The notes below the pieces were generated by a model. The model ran no database searches. It saw only the letters and a program-made list of their open reading frames with translations, and was not told the origin of the DNA. A stretch of DNA of 20,679 bases from Paenarthrobacter nitroguajacolicus JCM 14115 (GTDB lineage Bacteria; Actinomycetota; Actinomycetes; Actinomycetales; Micrococcaceae). Location: assembly GCA_001313365.1 (NCBI GenBank), contig BBFS01000086.1, forward strand, positions 1 to 20,679. The letters run 5' to 3'. Each line of letters starts with the position of its first letter. The stretch's first letter is position 1. This document shows positions 1 through 10,244 of the stretch, one piece after another. Both the position numbers and the translations under genes were made by a program.

Positions 1-192
1 GAAGTGGAAGCACCCGACGTAGCCGGAACCGAAGTTCCGGAAGAACCCGTGCCGGTGTTCGTGGCCGAAGAGTCACCCAACAGACCAGCCGAGGTGGAAC
101 CAAGGTTCACCGGAGCAGTAATCGGGGCGACTACCTGAGTCCCCGAAGCAACACCATCCGAACCGGAAGTGGAAGCACCCGACGTAGCCGGA
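1..192. repeat. near-identical DNA repeat inside the chaplin-like gene (165-bp period)
   Basis: Bases 1-27 recur exactly at 166-192. The repeat lies in the linker between chaplin-like motifs, so at least this repeat unit duplicated recently at DNA level. Other copies of the unit are conserved mainly at protein level. Confidence 0.75.
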
Positions 193-951
193 GCCGAAGA
201 TCCGGACGAGCCCGACGAACCCGATGTTCCGGACGTGGCGGACGAGTCTCCGCCAACACCCACGGCAGTGGCTCCGATGTTAACAGGGACCGAAATCGGA
301 GCCACTACCTGAGCGCCGGACGCGATACCCTCTCCCCCCCCGACGTCGTTGCCTGTGCCGGCGCTTGCGCCGGAGCAGGAGCTGGTGCTGGTGCTGGTGC
401 TGCCGATGTGGCAGCTGAGTCGCCAAGCACACCGGCCGACGTCGACCCCCCCACCGTGATGGGGATCGTCACCGGTGCAACAACCTGGGTTCCCGAAGCG
501 ATACCGTCGGAGCCGCTGGTGCTGGCTGCCGGCGTCGAACTTGCCGCTGGAGCAGGAGCGGCAGGTGTGGCTGAGCTCGCCTCAGTGGAGCCCCCCAGCA
601 GACCCACTGACGACGAGCCCAGGTTTATGGGCACCGTTACCGGAGCAACTACCTGCGTTCCGGAACCGATGCTGTTGGCGCCGTTGGTGCTGGCGGCCGG
701 CGCTGTAGCGGACCCTGAACCTGCAGCAGGTGCCGACGCGGACGTCGTAGCTGCTGAATCCCCCCAACAGTCCAAGTGATGTTCCGCCGAGGCTGACCGG
801 CGCTGTTACTGGCGCTACCACCTGCGTTCCGGAAAGGAGTCCGTCCTTGCCGCTGGTGGTGTCCGCGGCGTTTGCCGCAGTTGCGCTGAGGACGATCATG
901 CCCCCCGGCAAAGCATGTGCCAATGAGGCACTTGCGTATGGTCGTGTTCAT
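1..951 (-). CDS. chaplin-like secreted repeat protein, 3' end outside window, frameshifted
   Basis: The protein starts MNTTIRKC with a clear signal peptide ending near ATAANA-AD, then carries at least five copies of a chaplin-like motif of the form SGTQVVAPVTxPxxLGxTSxGLLG. The copies are separated by 20-40 residue linkers rich in Ala, Ser, Pro, Thr and Gly. Chaplins (DUF320) are secreted hydrophobic proteins that assemble into amyloid-like surface films in actinobacteria. Unlike classical chaplins, the repeats visible here contain no cysteine. ATG at 951 is chosen because AGGAGAG lies 7 nt upstream on the minus strand. The frame breaks at G/C runs near 901-906 and 335-342; removing or adding bases there joins all repeats in one frame, and repeat three has a 7-G run where its sisters imply four. 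The gene continues past position 1, so its C-terminus (possibly an anchor) is unknown. Confident of the family, not of the exact frame. Confidence 0.82.
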
Positions 952-958
952 TTTGATT

Positions 959-965
959 CTCTCCT
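959..965 (-). promoter_or_regulatory. ribosome binding site of the chaplin-like gene
   Basis: Minus-strand AGGAGAG, 7 nt before the ATG at 951. It fixes the start in a gene whose frame breaks only about 15 codons later. Confidence 0.7.
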
Positions 966-1052
966 GAAGGCCTTGTTCCCAAGGACGTCCGAGTGACGGA
1001 TCGCCCGAATGACCGTCTGCCGCGAAGTGCTGCGCGGCCGGCTGGGGGGGAA

Positions 1053-2142
1053 CTAGTCAGGAGAGGAGCCGGGGGTCGAAGCAGACCGGCTTTGGATGTT
1101 GTTCAGCATCGGCCGATTCCAGGCCGGGAAGAGCGTCTACGGGAATGATCAGTGCGTCGTGAAGGAAGGCGGCTGCTTGGCTGGGCGGACCGTTTTGGGA
1201 GTTGCCGGAACCGGCTCCCGTAAGGCCGGCGGGTGCGGTCGCAGGGTCCGTGGGCAACCTCAAGGGCGACGCGGGATCGGCGGCTGAGGAGCGCCGCCGA
1301 GCACCGCGGTAATCCCTGTAGGACCAAAATTGCGGGTGGGTGTCAGCATCGCTGGAGCTTCAGCGACCACCCTGAAGGGTTCGCTTGGACGTCCAGTTTG
1401 CTGGGCTCAGGAAGCGTTGCGTCCGTTGAACTTACGACGCCGGTAGTCGCCAAAGCGCCAGCGTCCGCCGTAGCGGGGGGGACATCTGAAACGTCACTGC
1501 CTGGCGCACTCGATCCCGGCCACCGGCGAGGTCCCGGGGGGGTCAACAACCGGCGGTGCCGTAACAGGCGGCACGACCAGGGGGGGCGGGACAGTAACCG
1601 GCGGGACGATGGCTTCGACGGGTGCCAAAACGGTATCCACCACGCCGACAATCGGTTCCACGATCGGGTTTACCGCGTCTGTAACGGGTTCCAAACGAGC
1701 GGGTTCCAGAACTTGGTTTACCGGCGGAACAACAACGTTGACCGTGTGGTCCACGGTGTCAGTGGCCGGAACCACGACAGTGTTCACCACGGTTCCGGCG
1801 GTGTTCGGAGGAACCACTTGGTTGACTACCGGAAGCTCGGCAACCACATGATCAACAGTGCCCCCCTACATGCTCCACGATGGGCGTCACCGCCGGCACA
1901 TGAACGTTGATCTGTTGGGTCGGAACTATTCCTTTGACCAGGTTCGGCAGTGGCACGTTCGGCACCGGAACACTGACGGAACTGGAGGACGCGACACTGC
2001 CCAAAAGGGTTTTGTCGGAAGTTCCAGTGTCTGCACTCGCGGCCGAAGCGGAGAGGGCCATCCAGATTGCGGTACCGGCGCCCGCGACCATGACAGAGCG
2101 GAGAATGCTGGTAGCACGCGGGAAAACGCGTGAACCCTTCAT
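1053..2142 (-). CDS. secreted Val/Pro-rich protein of unknown function, frameshifted
   Basis: The product starts MKGSRVFPRATS with a signal peptide ending ASAASA-DTG. A long stretch built from V, P, N, T and I follows, with loose repeats such as VNQVVPP, VPPVNQV and VEPIVGVVD. The C-terminal part is about GSGNSQNGPPSQAAAFLHDA and then, once one over-called C is removed at about 1071-1075, ends FDPGSSPD. That correction moves the stop to TAG at 1053-1055. G/C runs at 1861-1866, about 1535 and about 1570 break the frame; the first fits if five G became six, which joins EHVGG to TVDHVVAELP. Breaks between 1263 and 1380 are not fully resolved. No domain is recognised. It lies on the same strand just upstream of the chaplin-like gene, so a joint role in a surface layer is inferred. 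The G-run 7 nt before ATG 2142 may be its ribosome site. Confidence 0.65.
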
Positions 2143-2194
2143 CTCGACACCCCCCAGGTAGTCGCGAACCAATGGTCGCCTTCATCCTAGGACG

Positions 2195-2212
2195 GGACTA
2201 AGCCATTAGTCC
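2195..2212. promoter_or_regulatory. perfect 7-4-7 inverted repeat upstream of the Val/Pro-rich gene
   Basis: GGACTAA-GCCA-TTAGTCC, a perfect 7-bp stem with a 4-nt loop, lies 53 bp before the start at 2142. A TAGGAT that could be a -10 element on the minus strand lies between it and the gene, so the repeat falls near the -35 position. It could be a repressor operator or a short RNA hairpin; the choice is inference. Confidence 0.4.
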
Positions 2213-2223
2213 ATGGCTGAGAG

Positions 2224-2259
2224 TAAACAAGATGACAAATTTGTAAGGAACCTTGTTTA
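2224..2259. terminator. inverted repeat at the end of the MBL-fold gene, enclosing a palindrome
   Basis: TAAACAAG (2224-2231) pairs perfectly with CTTGTTTA (2252-2259), and the 20-nt loop contains the perfect palindrome ACAAATTTGT (2235-2244). The right arm overlaps the stop codon of the MBL-fold gene. It may be a weak terminator or a protein-binding site for the gene that follows. It is unusually AT-rich for this DNA. Confidence 0.35.
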
Positions 2260-3186
2260 AGACGGGTAGGAACCGGTTATACCGGGCCCAAAGTCCGGAG
2301 TACCTACTGACGAACGTCCTTGGGCATTGGTTTCCTGAAGCCGTTTGATAAACCATCGGGATTGTTCCGGACCGTAAGGCAGCACAGGAATGGCCTTTGT
2401 AGCGTCGGAAGGCATGTCGCGAATGGACTGTGTTGCCTGCCGGACTGCGGTGCTCATGGTGTCCGCCATCGTTTTCACGAACTCATCACTGACGGGCTTG
2501 CCGTGTCCCGGGACCAGGAACTCGTAGCGGTGGCGCAAGGCCGAGATGTGCCGCAGCGCGTCCGCCCACTCTTCCGGATAGGAGTCCTCGAACGACGGAT
2601 GTGCGCCCTGTTCAACCAAGTCCCCCCCACGTACAGCGTGGAGCTGGTGCCAACAAGAAGGTCGCCGTCGGTGTGCGCGCGGCCCAGGTAGAAGAGGGTC
2701 ACAGTGATGCCGCCAAGGTCAACGAGGACAGGCTGGTCGTGGACCAGTGCGTTGGGGGACAACGATGTCGACGGCGTCACCCTCCCCCCCGCTGCCATCT
2801 CAGGTTCGTTGGTGGCTACGAAGCGTCGCTGGTTGTCGGCGTCGCGTTCTATGGTCGCCGCACAGTTGGCGTGCGCCCAAAACTCCGTGACGCCGTCGTC
2901 GGCAAATACTGCGTTGCCGAAGAAGTGGTCGTAGTGCGCGTGGGTGTTCACCACAACCAGCGGAAGCTGGGTCTTTTCGCGGACTGCAGCGAGGATCTCG
3001 CGGCTTGGCGCGGACCGCAGCCGGTGTCGATGACCATGCGAGCTCAGAGCCCACCACAAGTCCGGTGTTGAGTAACGATCCCTCGGTTTCCAAGACGTAG
3101 TTGTCCGGTCCGAGTTCTAGCCAAGCTGACAATTCGTGCTCCGTATCCACTGCAATCCGGCGATGTTCAGGCTCTACTCTACCCAC
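2257..3186 (-). CDS. MBL-fold metallo-hydrolase, frameshifted
   Basis: The metallo-beta-lactamase fold is shown by HAHYDH (HxHxDH zinc motif) after the strand LPLVVVNT, by AHTDGD (third His and bridging Asp) and by VPGHGKPV near the C-terminus. The N-terminal part WLELGPDNYVLETEGSLLNTG is typical of the fold's first beta strands. The product is probably a soluble cytoplasmic enzyme of about 300 residues; the substrate cannot be told. Frames are joined by correcting runs at about 2622-2628, 2756-2760 and 2784-2790, and two apparent single-base losses near 3005 and 3040 (for example GCCATGGTC read as GCATGGTC, restoring MVIDTG). The start is uncertain: GTG 3186 gives the longest product that clears the upstream stop, and GTG 3150 is possible; neither has a good ribosome site. 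It follows the pyruvyl transferase by about 37 bp on the same strand, so co-transcription is likely. Confidence 0.8.
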
Positions 3187-3223
3187 GGAACCCGTACGAA
3201 CGCTGGAAGCTGGCGGATGTTCC

Positions 3224-4791
3224 TTAGCGCCGGAGCAGCCTGAGCTTTCGGCCAGCACGTACCAACAACGAGGACTTCAGCGACTGAAGCTCGTGTTGGA
3301 GTTGCTCGCGCTCCGAGTCCCGTGCTGAGAGCGCTTCAGTAAGTCCGTTCAGTTCACCCCGCAGCCGGTCCCGCTCCGCTTCCACAGCGCCGAGGCTCCC
3401 CCCGGGTGTCTTCCAAGACGTGGGTCAGTCCAAAGAGCTCTACCGACTGGTGGCCGATGTGCAGTTCGTTGTTGGCCGTCAGCTTGGCCACGGACGGATG
3501 CTCACCGGATGCGAGTTCGAGGAACGCCGGTTCCGGGGGGGTGACAAGGACCGGCGCCTCTGGCTTGGCCCCCCCCTTCAAAGTCTCGACGACGGCGTCC
3601 CACCAGGCGCGCTGGAACTCGCCTTGCGTCGGGCTGAGTTGCTTCAGGTAGGCGCTGATGTCGTCGCGGCCGGCCCGCAACTGATCTATGTACGTATCGA
3701 ATTCCGGAGTGGCCAGGTGCCGCAGGGAACGCAGGGTGTGGCCCAGGCCCCCCCAGTTGGCCAGTGCGCCGCCGATACGGACTTCGCCGTAGTAATCCAC
3801 GGCAATGCCCAGGCAAGGAACGCCCGCTGACAGTGCGAAGACAATCGGGTGGTACCGGCTCGCCACCACAAACCCGGCCTGCATTGTCAGCGACGCGGAT
3901 TCCTCAGCGGACAGCTGGCCGCAGACCACCACGTTCTCCGTGTGCATCCTTTGCCGGATGTCCTGGTGGGTTTCGATGTCGATGTCCGCCTGGCCCGGGT
4001 GGGACATGTGGGGGGATCATCACGACGTCCAGGTTCCCGGCGTCGGCGATTCTGTCCAGCACCTCAGCGATGCGCTGGTTGAAAGCGCCCTTATCCATGG
4101 CGCCGGTACCGGGCGCGAACGTGGCTACCAGGAATGGGCGGCCAGGTTGGGGGCTTGTAGGTGGTTTGGTCCGATTCGATACCCGTTGCAGGGGGCGTCG
4201 TCGACCTCAAGGAAGCTCGCGTCGTCGAGCGTCAAGCCTGCGGGCACGTCCGCGTTCCGCATCAGCTCCCAGGAGGTCTGCTCGCGGACGCTGGTGAGCG
4301 TCGCTGAGCGGAAAAGCTCGACACTGTGTCGTAGTCGGGTCCCGTGAGGACGGGTCCAACTGTCTGTCCGGAAATGACCAGCGGCTTACCCAAGGCATTG
4401 GCAATGGCTCCAACGGCCGCCCGCTCGTAGAGCAGCCAGCCGTAGGGCGAAGTCATGTTCCCGCCGCCGGCGATCACCACGCGTCGCAAGTCTTCATCGT
4501 CTCGATGAGCGCATGGACTGATCCTCAGCGGGGGAGGGCAGTCATGTCGCCCGCGAGGATGGCACGGATTTCCCGGAGGTACGTCTCGCGCCTGTGCGGA
4601 GGCCACGGGAACTCCAGTGTCTTCACCGAGGAAGTGCCGAAAATTCGGGTGCTCTGCTCCGGATCCCGGGACAGCAGGACAATGTCGGAAACTCCCCTGG
4701 CACGCAATTCGTCCACCACAGCATGGGTCATAGCTTCGTCGCCCACGTGATAAACGGGCTGACCAATATCTCCAAGAACTACGACTCGCAC
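3224..4791 (-). CDS. polysaccharide pyruvyl transferase family protein with coiled-coil tail, frameshifted
   Basis: Members transfer pyruvate from phosphoenolpyruvate to sugars as ketals; CsaB is the member that modifies cell-wall polymers for SLH binding. Visible motifs are RVVVLGDIGQ..HVGDEAM at the N-terminus, VIAGGGNM (a GGGN loop), SGQTVGPVL, TFAPG and SRYHPIVFALSAGVPCLGI, the usual C-terminal signature. After the catalytic part, correcting the C-run at about 3397-3402 extends the protein into a charged coiled coil (EAERDRLRGELNGL and following) and a basic end LLVRAGRKLRLLRR, stopping at TAA 3224-3226. Other breaks lie near 4535, 4330, 4150 and 4010. GTG 4791 is preferred because family members begin at this beta strand and GGAG lies just upstream; GTG 4932 in the same frame is possible. 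The gene is divergent from the first SLH gene, which fits a role in anchoring SLH proteins (inference). Confidence 0.82.
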
Positions 4792-4952
4792 GGCACTCCG
4801 GTGGTTGGACGCAAAGGGAGCTTTCAGCGTACCGGGTCTAACCGTGTTCACCGGGGGGGTGGCGGGTGAGAATCCGCCATTTTCCAGCAGGTCCAAGGGT
4901 AGAGTCGCCAGCGGTGGAGACTTATTGATCACCGCAAACGGAAGGCTCCATC

Positions 4953-5692
4953 ATGAGAGTTACACACAAAGGCGTGGCGGCTGCGGCTATGACACTGGCC
5001 ATCGCTGCTTCGGGATTGGCCGCAGGACCAGCCTCCGCGCAGCCGGAATTCACGTCAGCTGCCTCGAACTTGAACCGGTTCCAACCGACAACTGCAGACG
5101 CGAGAACCCACCGTTTTCGGACGTGGCGATTGATTCGCAGTTTTATACGGAAATCACGTGGCTGGCCGACAACGGCATCTCCACGGGGTGGCTCCAGCCC
5201 GATGGGACCAGCACTTTCCGGCCCCTGCAATCCATCAATCGCGACGCATGGCAGCTTTTATGTACCGACTGATGGGCTCCCCCCCGATTACACGCCTCCC
5301 AGCAAATCGCCGTATGCGGACATTTACGCCGAGTCGATGTTTTACAAAGAAGTCTGCTGGGTGGCGAGCGAAGGCATTAGCCAGGCTACGTCGGCTATGA
5401 CGGGTCGTTGTTGTTCGGGCCCGCCGGCTCCGTTACCCGTGATGCAATGGCAGCGTTCATGTACCGCCTCGCCGGATCGCCTGACTACACGCCGCCGTCG
5501 AAATCCTCATTCGAGGACGTCCTGCCGGACAGGCAGTTCTACAAGGAAATCAGTTGGCTTGCCTCTACCGGGATTTCGACAGGTTGGACCGAAGACGACG
5601 GCACCAAAACGTATCGACCCAACGAATCCATCAACCGCGATGCGATGGCCGCATTTATGTATCGGTTCCATCATGAATTGATCGGCGGCTGA
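4953..5692 (+). CDS. secreted protein made of three SLH-type domains, frameshifted
   Basis: ATG 4953 has GGAAGG 7 nt upstream and a signal peptide MRVTHKGVAAAAMTLAIAAS..ASA-QPE. After a short linker come three SLH-type repeats of the form FxDVxxxxQFYxEIxWLAxxGISTGW....G...RPxxxINRDAMAAFMYR, at roughly 5110-5270, 5290-5470 and 5500-5680. There is no other domain, so the mature protein is essentially a wall-binding module; it could cap the wall polymer or act as a small surface subunit. Breaks occur near 5105, 5248 (RDAM read as RDAW), 5280-5285 (C-run) and about 5395. The repeat logic shows the intended frame each time. It converges on the next gene with only 4 bp between stop codons. Confidence 0.82.
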
Positions 5693-5696
5693 GAAC

Positions 5697-7583
5697 CTAG
5701 CGAACGAGGGCCAGCCGTTCCTCTACTTCAGCGGCTTTGTCGGGCTGGCCCGACACGACGTACAGCTCCGAGAGAATGTTCAGCGCCCGCTCCGGTTTGG
5801 GTGTCAGCGCAGCAGCACGTTCAATATCTGCAATGGCACCCTCCATGTCCTGGCCGCTGGCTTTGGCGAGTCCTCGAAGAAGGTGGGGGGGCTCAGATGT
5901 CCACGGCGAGCGCTCGATCTGTGTATCCAGCGTCTTCCGCGCGGCTGGAACGTCGCCGGCCCCCAGTTGTCCGATGGCAAGTGCAGTAAGTGCTCCATGG
6001 AGGACGGGTTACGTTCGACGGCGGCCCTCGCCCAGGTGGTAGCGGCTGCTGCCGCTGTTGTATCGCCCGTGACGGCGCGGACAGCGAACGCTTGTGCGGC
6101 AAGAAGGTCGATGTCTTGGTCCCAGGGACGCAGGGCCTTTGCTCGTTCGAACTCCTGAGTCGCTTTCGGAATATCACCTCCGGCGGCCAAGTCACTGCCC
6201 GCCTTCATGGGTATTTCCGCGCTTGCCGCGACGCCAGCGACGATGGCGCACACGAGCGCCAGCAACTGCTGATAGGCGAACCGAGTCAAGAGCATTACCC
6301 GGCCGACTCTTTGCGGGTCCCTCCAGCACGGGAGCGTTTCCAAGAATGGCACCAGCGAGGACACAAACCAACACGGTGGTTCCCGGTGAGGTGAAGTGAG
6401 TCATGAGTGCGAATCCGTAGCCGCAAATGGCCACCAGCGCACCGATCAGAAACAGTTTGTGCTCGTTCAACGGTGCGGTGCGGATACGCCTGAATCCGAT
6501 CACGATGACCATGCACACAGCCGCAGCTACGGAAAGAAGGAACAACAATCCTCCTGCGCTGACCAGCTGGAGAATGACCATGTGCGGGCTGTCCGCCGGG
6601 AAATCAGTTCCCACGTTCTTGGCGAAGGCATCGGATAGGTGAGAAGGCAGTGCGTCCACGAATTGCCCTGCTCCAAGTCCCAGGAACGCGTCGCCGGACA
6701 GGGCCTGCAGGGATGCCTCCCAGAGGTATACGCGACCCGTAACGGTTTCCATGCTGAACAAGCGTTCCGCTACGGAAGGGATGGACCACGACAAAACTGC
6801 GGCAACGCCTACGAATCCTGCTAAGGCAGCGATCGCGTGAACGGGCCTTCCCGATTTGAATAGCTGAAATGCCTTGAAGCCGAAGAGCACAATTCCGCAA
6901 ATAACCACAATGAGAATGCAGGCGCGGGAACCGGAAGTGACAGTTACTACCCCTGCCGCTGCCGCTCCTATTTGTGCCAATTTATTCTTTGACCATAACG
7001 CCGTGGGCAGTAGCAGCAGGCAAGCGACCAATCCCGCCAAGCCAGATCTGTGGCATTACCCAACGTCGCCCCGGGTCGTATGTCATCAGCACCACCAAGA
7101 GGTCGAAGACCAGCCGCCTCGGCCACTGCAATCGGCGCCAGAATGAGCATGCTGAAGCACAGCCCAAGCACCAGATAGCGCCTGGCATTTGAAGCGGAGG
7201 AACCACCCAATACACGCGCTCCCAACACCAACAAGCCCACGTACAAGAGCAGGACAGGCAGGCCCTCGTACCGCGGCCACCGCCCAACAAAGGCAGCTGA
7301 CAGATCCCCCGGAACTCAATGCCGCAATGACATATGTCCCAACTATGGCTGCCAAAATCAGCACCGTAGGACGCCCAAGTCTTGACGTTGCCGGAGCAAG
7401 AAGACCCAGGCACAACGCGAGCGACAAAACGGCAACTTTTGGCAGAACGAACCTGTAGAGGCCGCCCGGCAGCATGATCAAGGGTGTTGCGACCAACAAA
7501 GTCACACTAAGAAGCGCCATTCGGTGACTACCGAAAGTCGGCTCCCAAATGCGGCGTAATGATTGCACTTTTTTCCCCCCCAT
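5697..7583 (-). CDS. O-antigen ligase / Wzy-like membrane protein with C-terminal TPR-like tail, frameshifted
   Basis: About 630 residues when joined. The N-terminal two thirds has around ten to twelve hydrophobic helices. RPGATLGNATDL and the large loop with GRVYLWEASLQAL..FLGLGAGQF are typical of the O-antigen ligase (PF04932) family, which joins or polymerises lipid-linked glycans on the outer face of the membrane. After a last membrane helix (LLALVCAIVAGVAA) comes a helical tail with TPR-like units (AGSDLAAGGDIPKATQEFERA; GAIADIERAAALTPKPERAL) ending LALVR at TAG 5697-5699. Start ATG 7583 (MGKKVQSLRRIW after correcting a G-run) is a best guess, with no clear ribosome site. Breaks fall near 7304, 7035-7080, 6300 and the G-run at 5885-5891. 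Its place among SLH genes and near the pyruvyl transferase suggests it builds or attaches the wall glycan; the substrate is unknown. Confidence 0.78.
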
Positions 7584-7632
7584 GATCGACAGGCCCGCCG
7601 TATAAGAAATAGCATGTGGCTGACGCAACAAC

Positions 7633-7666
7633 TTGACTTGACTCGGCGTCGAAAATCAAATATATG
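7633..7666 (+). promoter_or_regulatory. candidate promoter of the repeat/SLH gene
   Basis: TTGACT (7638-7643) is followed after 17 bp by TATATG (7661-7666), close to a sigma-70-type -35/-10 pair; an overlapping TTGACT (7633) with TCAAAT (7656) is an alternative. It lies in the 80-bp gap between two divergent genes. If used, transcription would start near 7672, which favours the TTG at 7676 over the ATG at 7664 as the start of the downstream gene. Confidence 0.4.
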
Positions 7667-10232
7667 GGGGCACTCTTGAAACAACCGAAACTTTTGCGGC
7701 AAATACTTGTGCCCGTGGCCGGTTTATCACTCCTTGCAGCATCCTTCTCCGGTGCGCCGGCCGCCGTCGCGGCCGGAACTGCAAGCATCAGCGGAAGCGT
7801 GCAGATGCAGGCTGGTCTCAATGCCAGCATGATCATCATCGACGCCTACAAAGACGGCCTCTACGTCGACGAAACCCGAATCTGGAGCGGGTCCGGGACC
7901 TACACTTTGGATGGGCTGGAGCCTGGCACCTACAAGGTGAAGTTCAGCGCCTTCGGGGGACGGTGGTGGCGCACCGGTCAACGTCGCCGAATGGTATGAC
8001 GACAAGGAACTGGCGTCCTCAGCCCAAACCATCTCGCTGACCACAGGCAGGCACAAGCCAACGTCTCTGCCGTTCTGAACACAGGCGCGACCGTCAGCGG
8101 CAAGGCGACGGTTCCGGCCGCATCGATGCCACGAAGATCACTGTGGACGCGACGCGTGATGGTGAATTCAGCTCGTACAGGGCTTCACTGAACGCAGACG
8201 GCACGTACTCACTCACCAACATGATTGCCGGCCAGTACCGGTTGTACTTCTCGTGGGGGCTCCGGATTTGGTCAGGAGTCGTCTCCCAGCCCGATCATCT
8301 CCAGCTACCTCGGCGGGGGGGTTAACTGGCCTGCAGCCACCTTGGTAAACGTTCCTAAACAGGGGGGGAACGTTACGGGCCAGAACATCACCTTGGCACC
8401 TGCCGGAATTGTGACCGGGAAAGTGACCGTACCGGCGGGCGTGGACGTGACCAAGGTGTCCGTCTATCTCAGCAACGCCGCTAAGCCGTCAGATCCGGGT
8501 GGGTACACCAACCCGAAGGCAAACGGGGGGGAGTTCAGTGTAGGAGGGTTGGTGCCGGCCTCCTACAGGGTGTCCTTCGGTTGGAGCGGCAACGACTCGC
8601 CTGTGCTGGACACCTACTACGGACCCGTTGGTGCCACTCAGGACACAACCACTTTGGTCAATGTTCCGCCCGTTCAACCCGTGACGGGAATCAACCAAAC
8701 TCTCCTTGCGGCAGCGAAAATCAAAGGTAAAGTCACTGTCCCCCGCTGGCTTCTCCGCAGCCAACATCCTGGTCATGGCCAAAGCTCCTGACGGTCTGGC
8801 ATGGATGGGCAGTGGGCAAACCGATGGAACAGGTGCTTTCAGCATCGGGGGGACTTCCAGCAGGCTCCTACAAACTTGAGTACTCTGCGAGTAACCAGAA
8901 CCTCCTCCACCAGTGGCATGGCCAAAAGTTGGACGCGTCAGCTTCAACGGCAGTCACTGTTGCTGCCGGCGGAGTCCTAACTGTTGCCAATGAGGGCCTC
9001 CTTCCCGGCGCAGTTGTTTCGGGTTCACTGACACTTCCTGCCAGTTTGGCTGGCGAGGATTCGTCAGTGGCTCTGGTGGGCCCTAACGGTTTCAGCCGCT
9101 ATCTCAACGTCGACGACAACAACAGCTTCTCCTTCGACAAGCTGCCTGCGGGCACCTACTCCATCGAGTTCAACCGTTCGAGCGGCGTGAGCACTAACTC
9201 CGAAGCGTCCTTTTACAAGGACAAGGCCGAGTCATTGGGTGCCGCTTCGGCAACTCAAGTCACGGTGACTACAGGTGAAGCCAAGACGGGGGGGCTAACG
9301 AGCACGGCGAAGACGGGTGGCACGCTCACGGGCAAGATTGTGGGCACAGATGGCCAGCCGTTGAACAATGTTCCTGTCCGCGTTTACACCAAGGACGGTT
9401 CGCTGGTCACCCGCGGCGCCAACACCATCGCCGATGGCACGTTCAAAGTGACAGGCTCAGCACTGGAAGCTACCTCGTCTCGGCCAATATGATCCCCCAC
9501 CCGGCCGTCGGGTTCCCTGGGGGGGACCATCTTCTCCGGCAACGTGAAGACGGAAGGGGGGGCTGCCTCGAATGTAGCTACCACCGTAGGTACTAACACT
9601 GACATCGGCACGCTCAGCTTCGCCACGGCAGGCAACGCCGGAACCGGATTCGCCGACGTGCCTGCGGGCGGTCAATTCAGCACTGAGATTACCTGGATGG
9701 CCTCCGCCGGCATCAGCACCGGCTGGACAGAAGCGGACGGCTCCAAGACGTTCCGACCGCTCTCCCCCTGTCAACCGTGACGCGATGGCAGCATTCATGT
9801 ACCGGCTCGCAGGCAAACCGGCATTTACGCCTCCGGCTACATCGCCCTTCGCGGATGTGCCCACCAGCAGCCAGTTCTACAAGGAAATCACTTGGCTCGC
9901 TGACAAGGGTGTTTCCACCGGTTGGACGGAGGCCGACGGAAGCAAGACCTACCGTCCTGTTCAGGCAGTCAACCGTGACGCGATGGCAGCGTTCATGTAC
10001 CGGCTGGCAGGAAAACCGGCCTTTACTCCCCCCCGGTCACTTCGCCGTTCACGGATGTGCCACCAGCAGCCAGTTCTACAAGGAAATCACCTGGCTGGCA
10101 GCCCAAGGCATCAGCACCGGCTGGACAGAAGGGGGGGACGGCAGTAAGACGTTCCGTCCGGTGAACGCCGTCAACCGCGATGCGATGGCCGCGTTCATGT
10201 ACCGCTACAACGCAAAGTTCAACGCAGGCTAG
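7664..10232 (+). CDS. secreted protein with carboxypeptidase-regulatory-like repeats and three C-terminal SLH domains, frameshifted
   Basis: About 855 residues. The signal peptide LLRQILVPVAGLSLLAASFS..AVAA is followed by at least six beta-sandwich repeats of the carboxypeptidase-regulatory-like/Cna-B type. Each has a xxSGKVTVPAGxxxxxVxV start and a GxFxxxGLxPGxYxxxF end (for example ISGSVQ..GTYTLDGLEPGTYKVKF and GKVTVPAGVD..FSVGGLVPASYRVSF). A linker leads to three SLH-type domains (GFADVPAGGQFSTEITWMAS; PFADVPTSSQFYKEITWLAD; then a third) ending RYNAKFNAG. The repeats probably form a rod held to the wall by the SLH end. Start is ATG 7664 or the in-frame TTG 7676. Breaks fall near 7967, 8120, 8285, 8745, 9470, 9765 and 10028. 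At 9765 one extra C turns SPVNRDAM into SPCQP. Two CDS-length stretches (8812-9470, 9785-10030) are uninterrupted. Confidence 0.84.
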
Positions 10233-10244
10233 TCCTTATCAAGC

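Noticed and set aside
408..779. Long plus-strand frame opposite the chaplin-like repeats
   Set aside because: It is the mirror of an Ala/Pro-rich repeat in high-GC DNA, with no ribosome site or signal, while the minus strand shows a signal peptide and conserved motifs.
1609..1851. Thr/Val-rich plus-strand frame as a secreted protein
   Set aside because: It is the complement of the Val/Pro-rich gene, with no signal peptide or start context.
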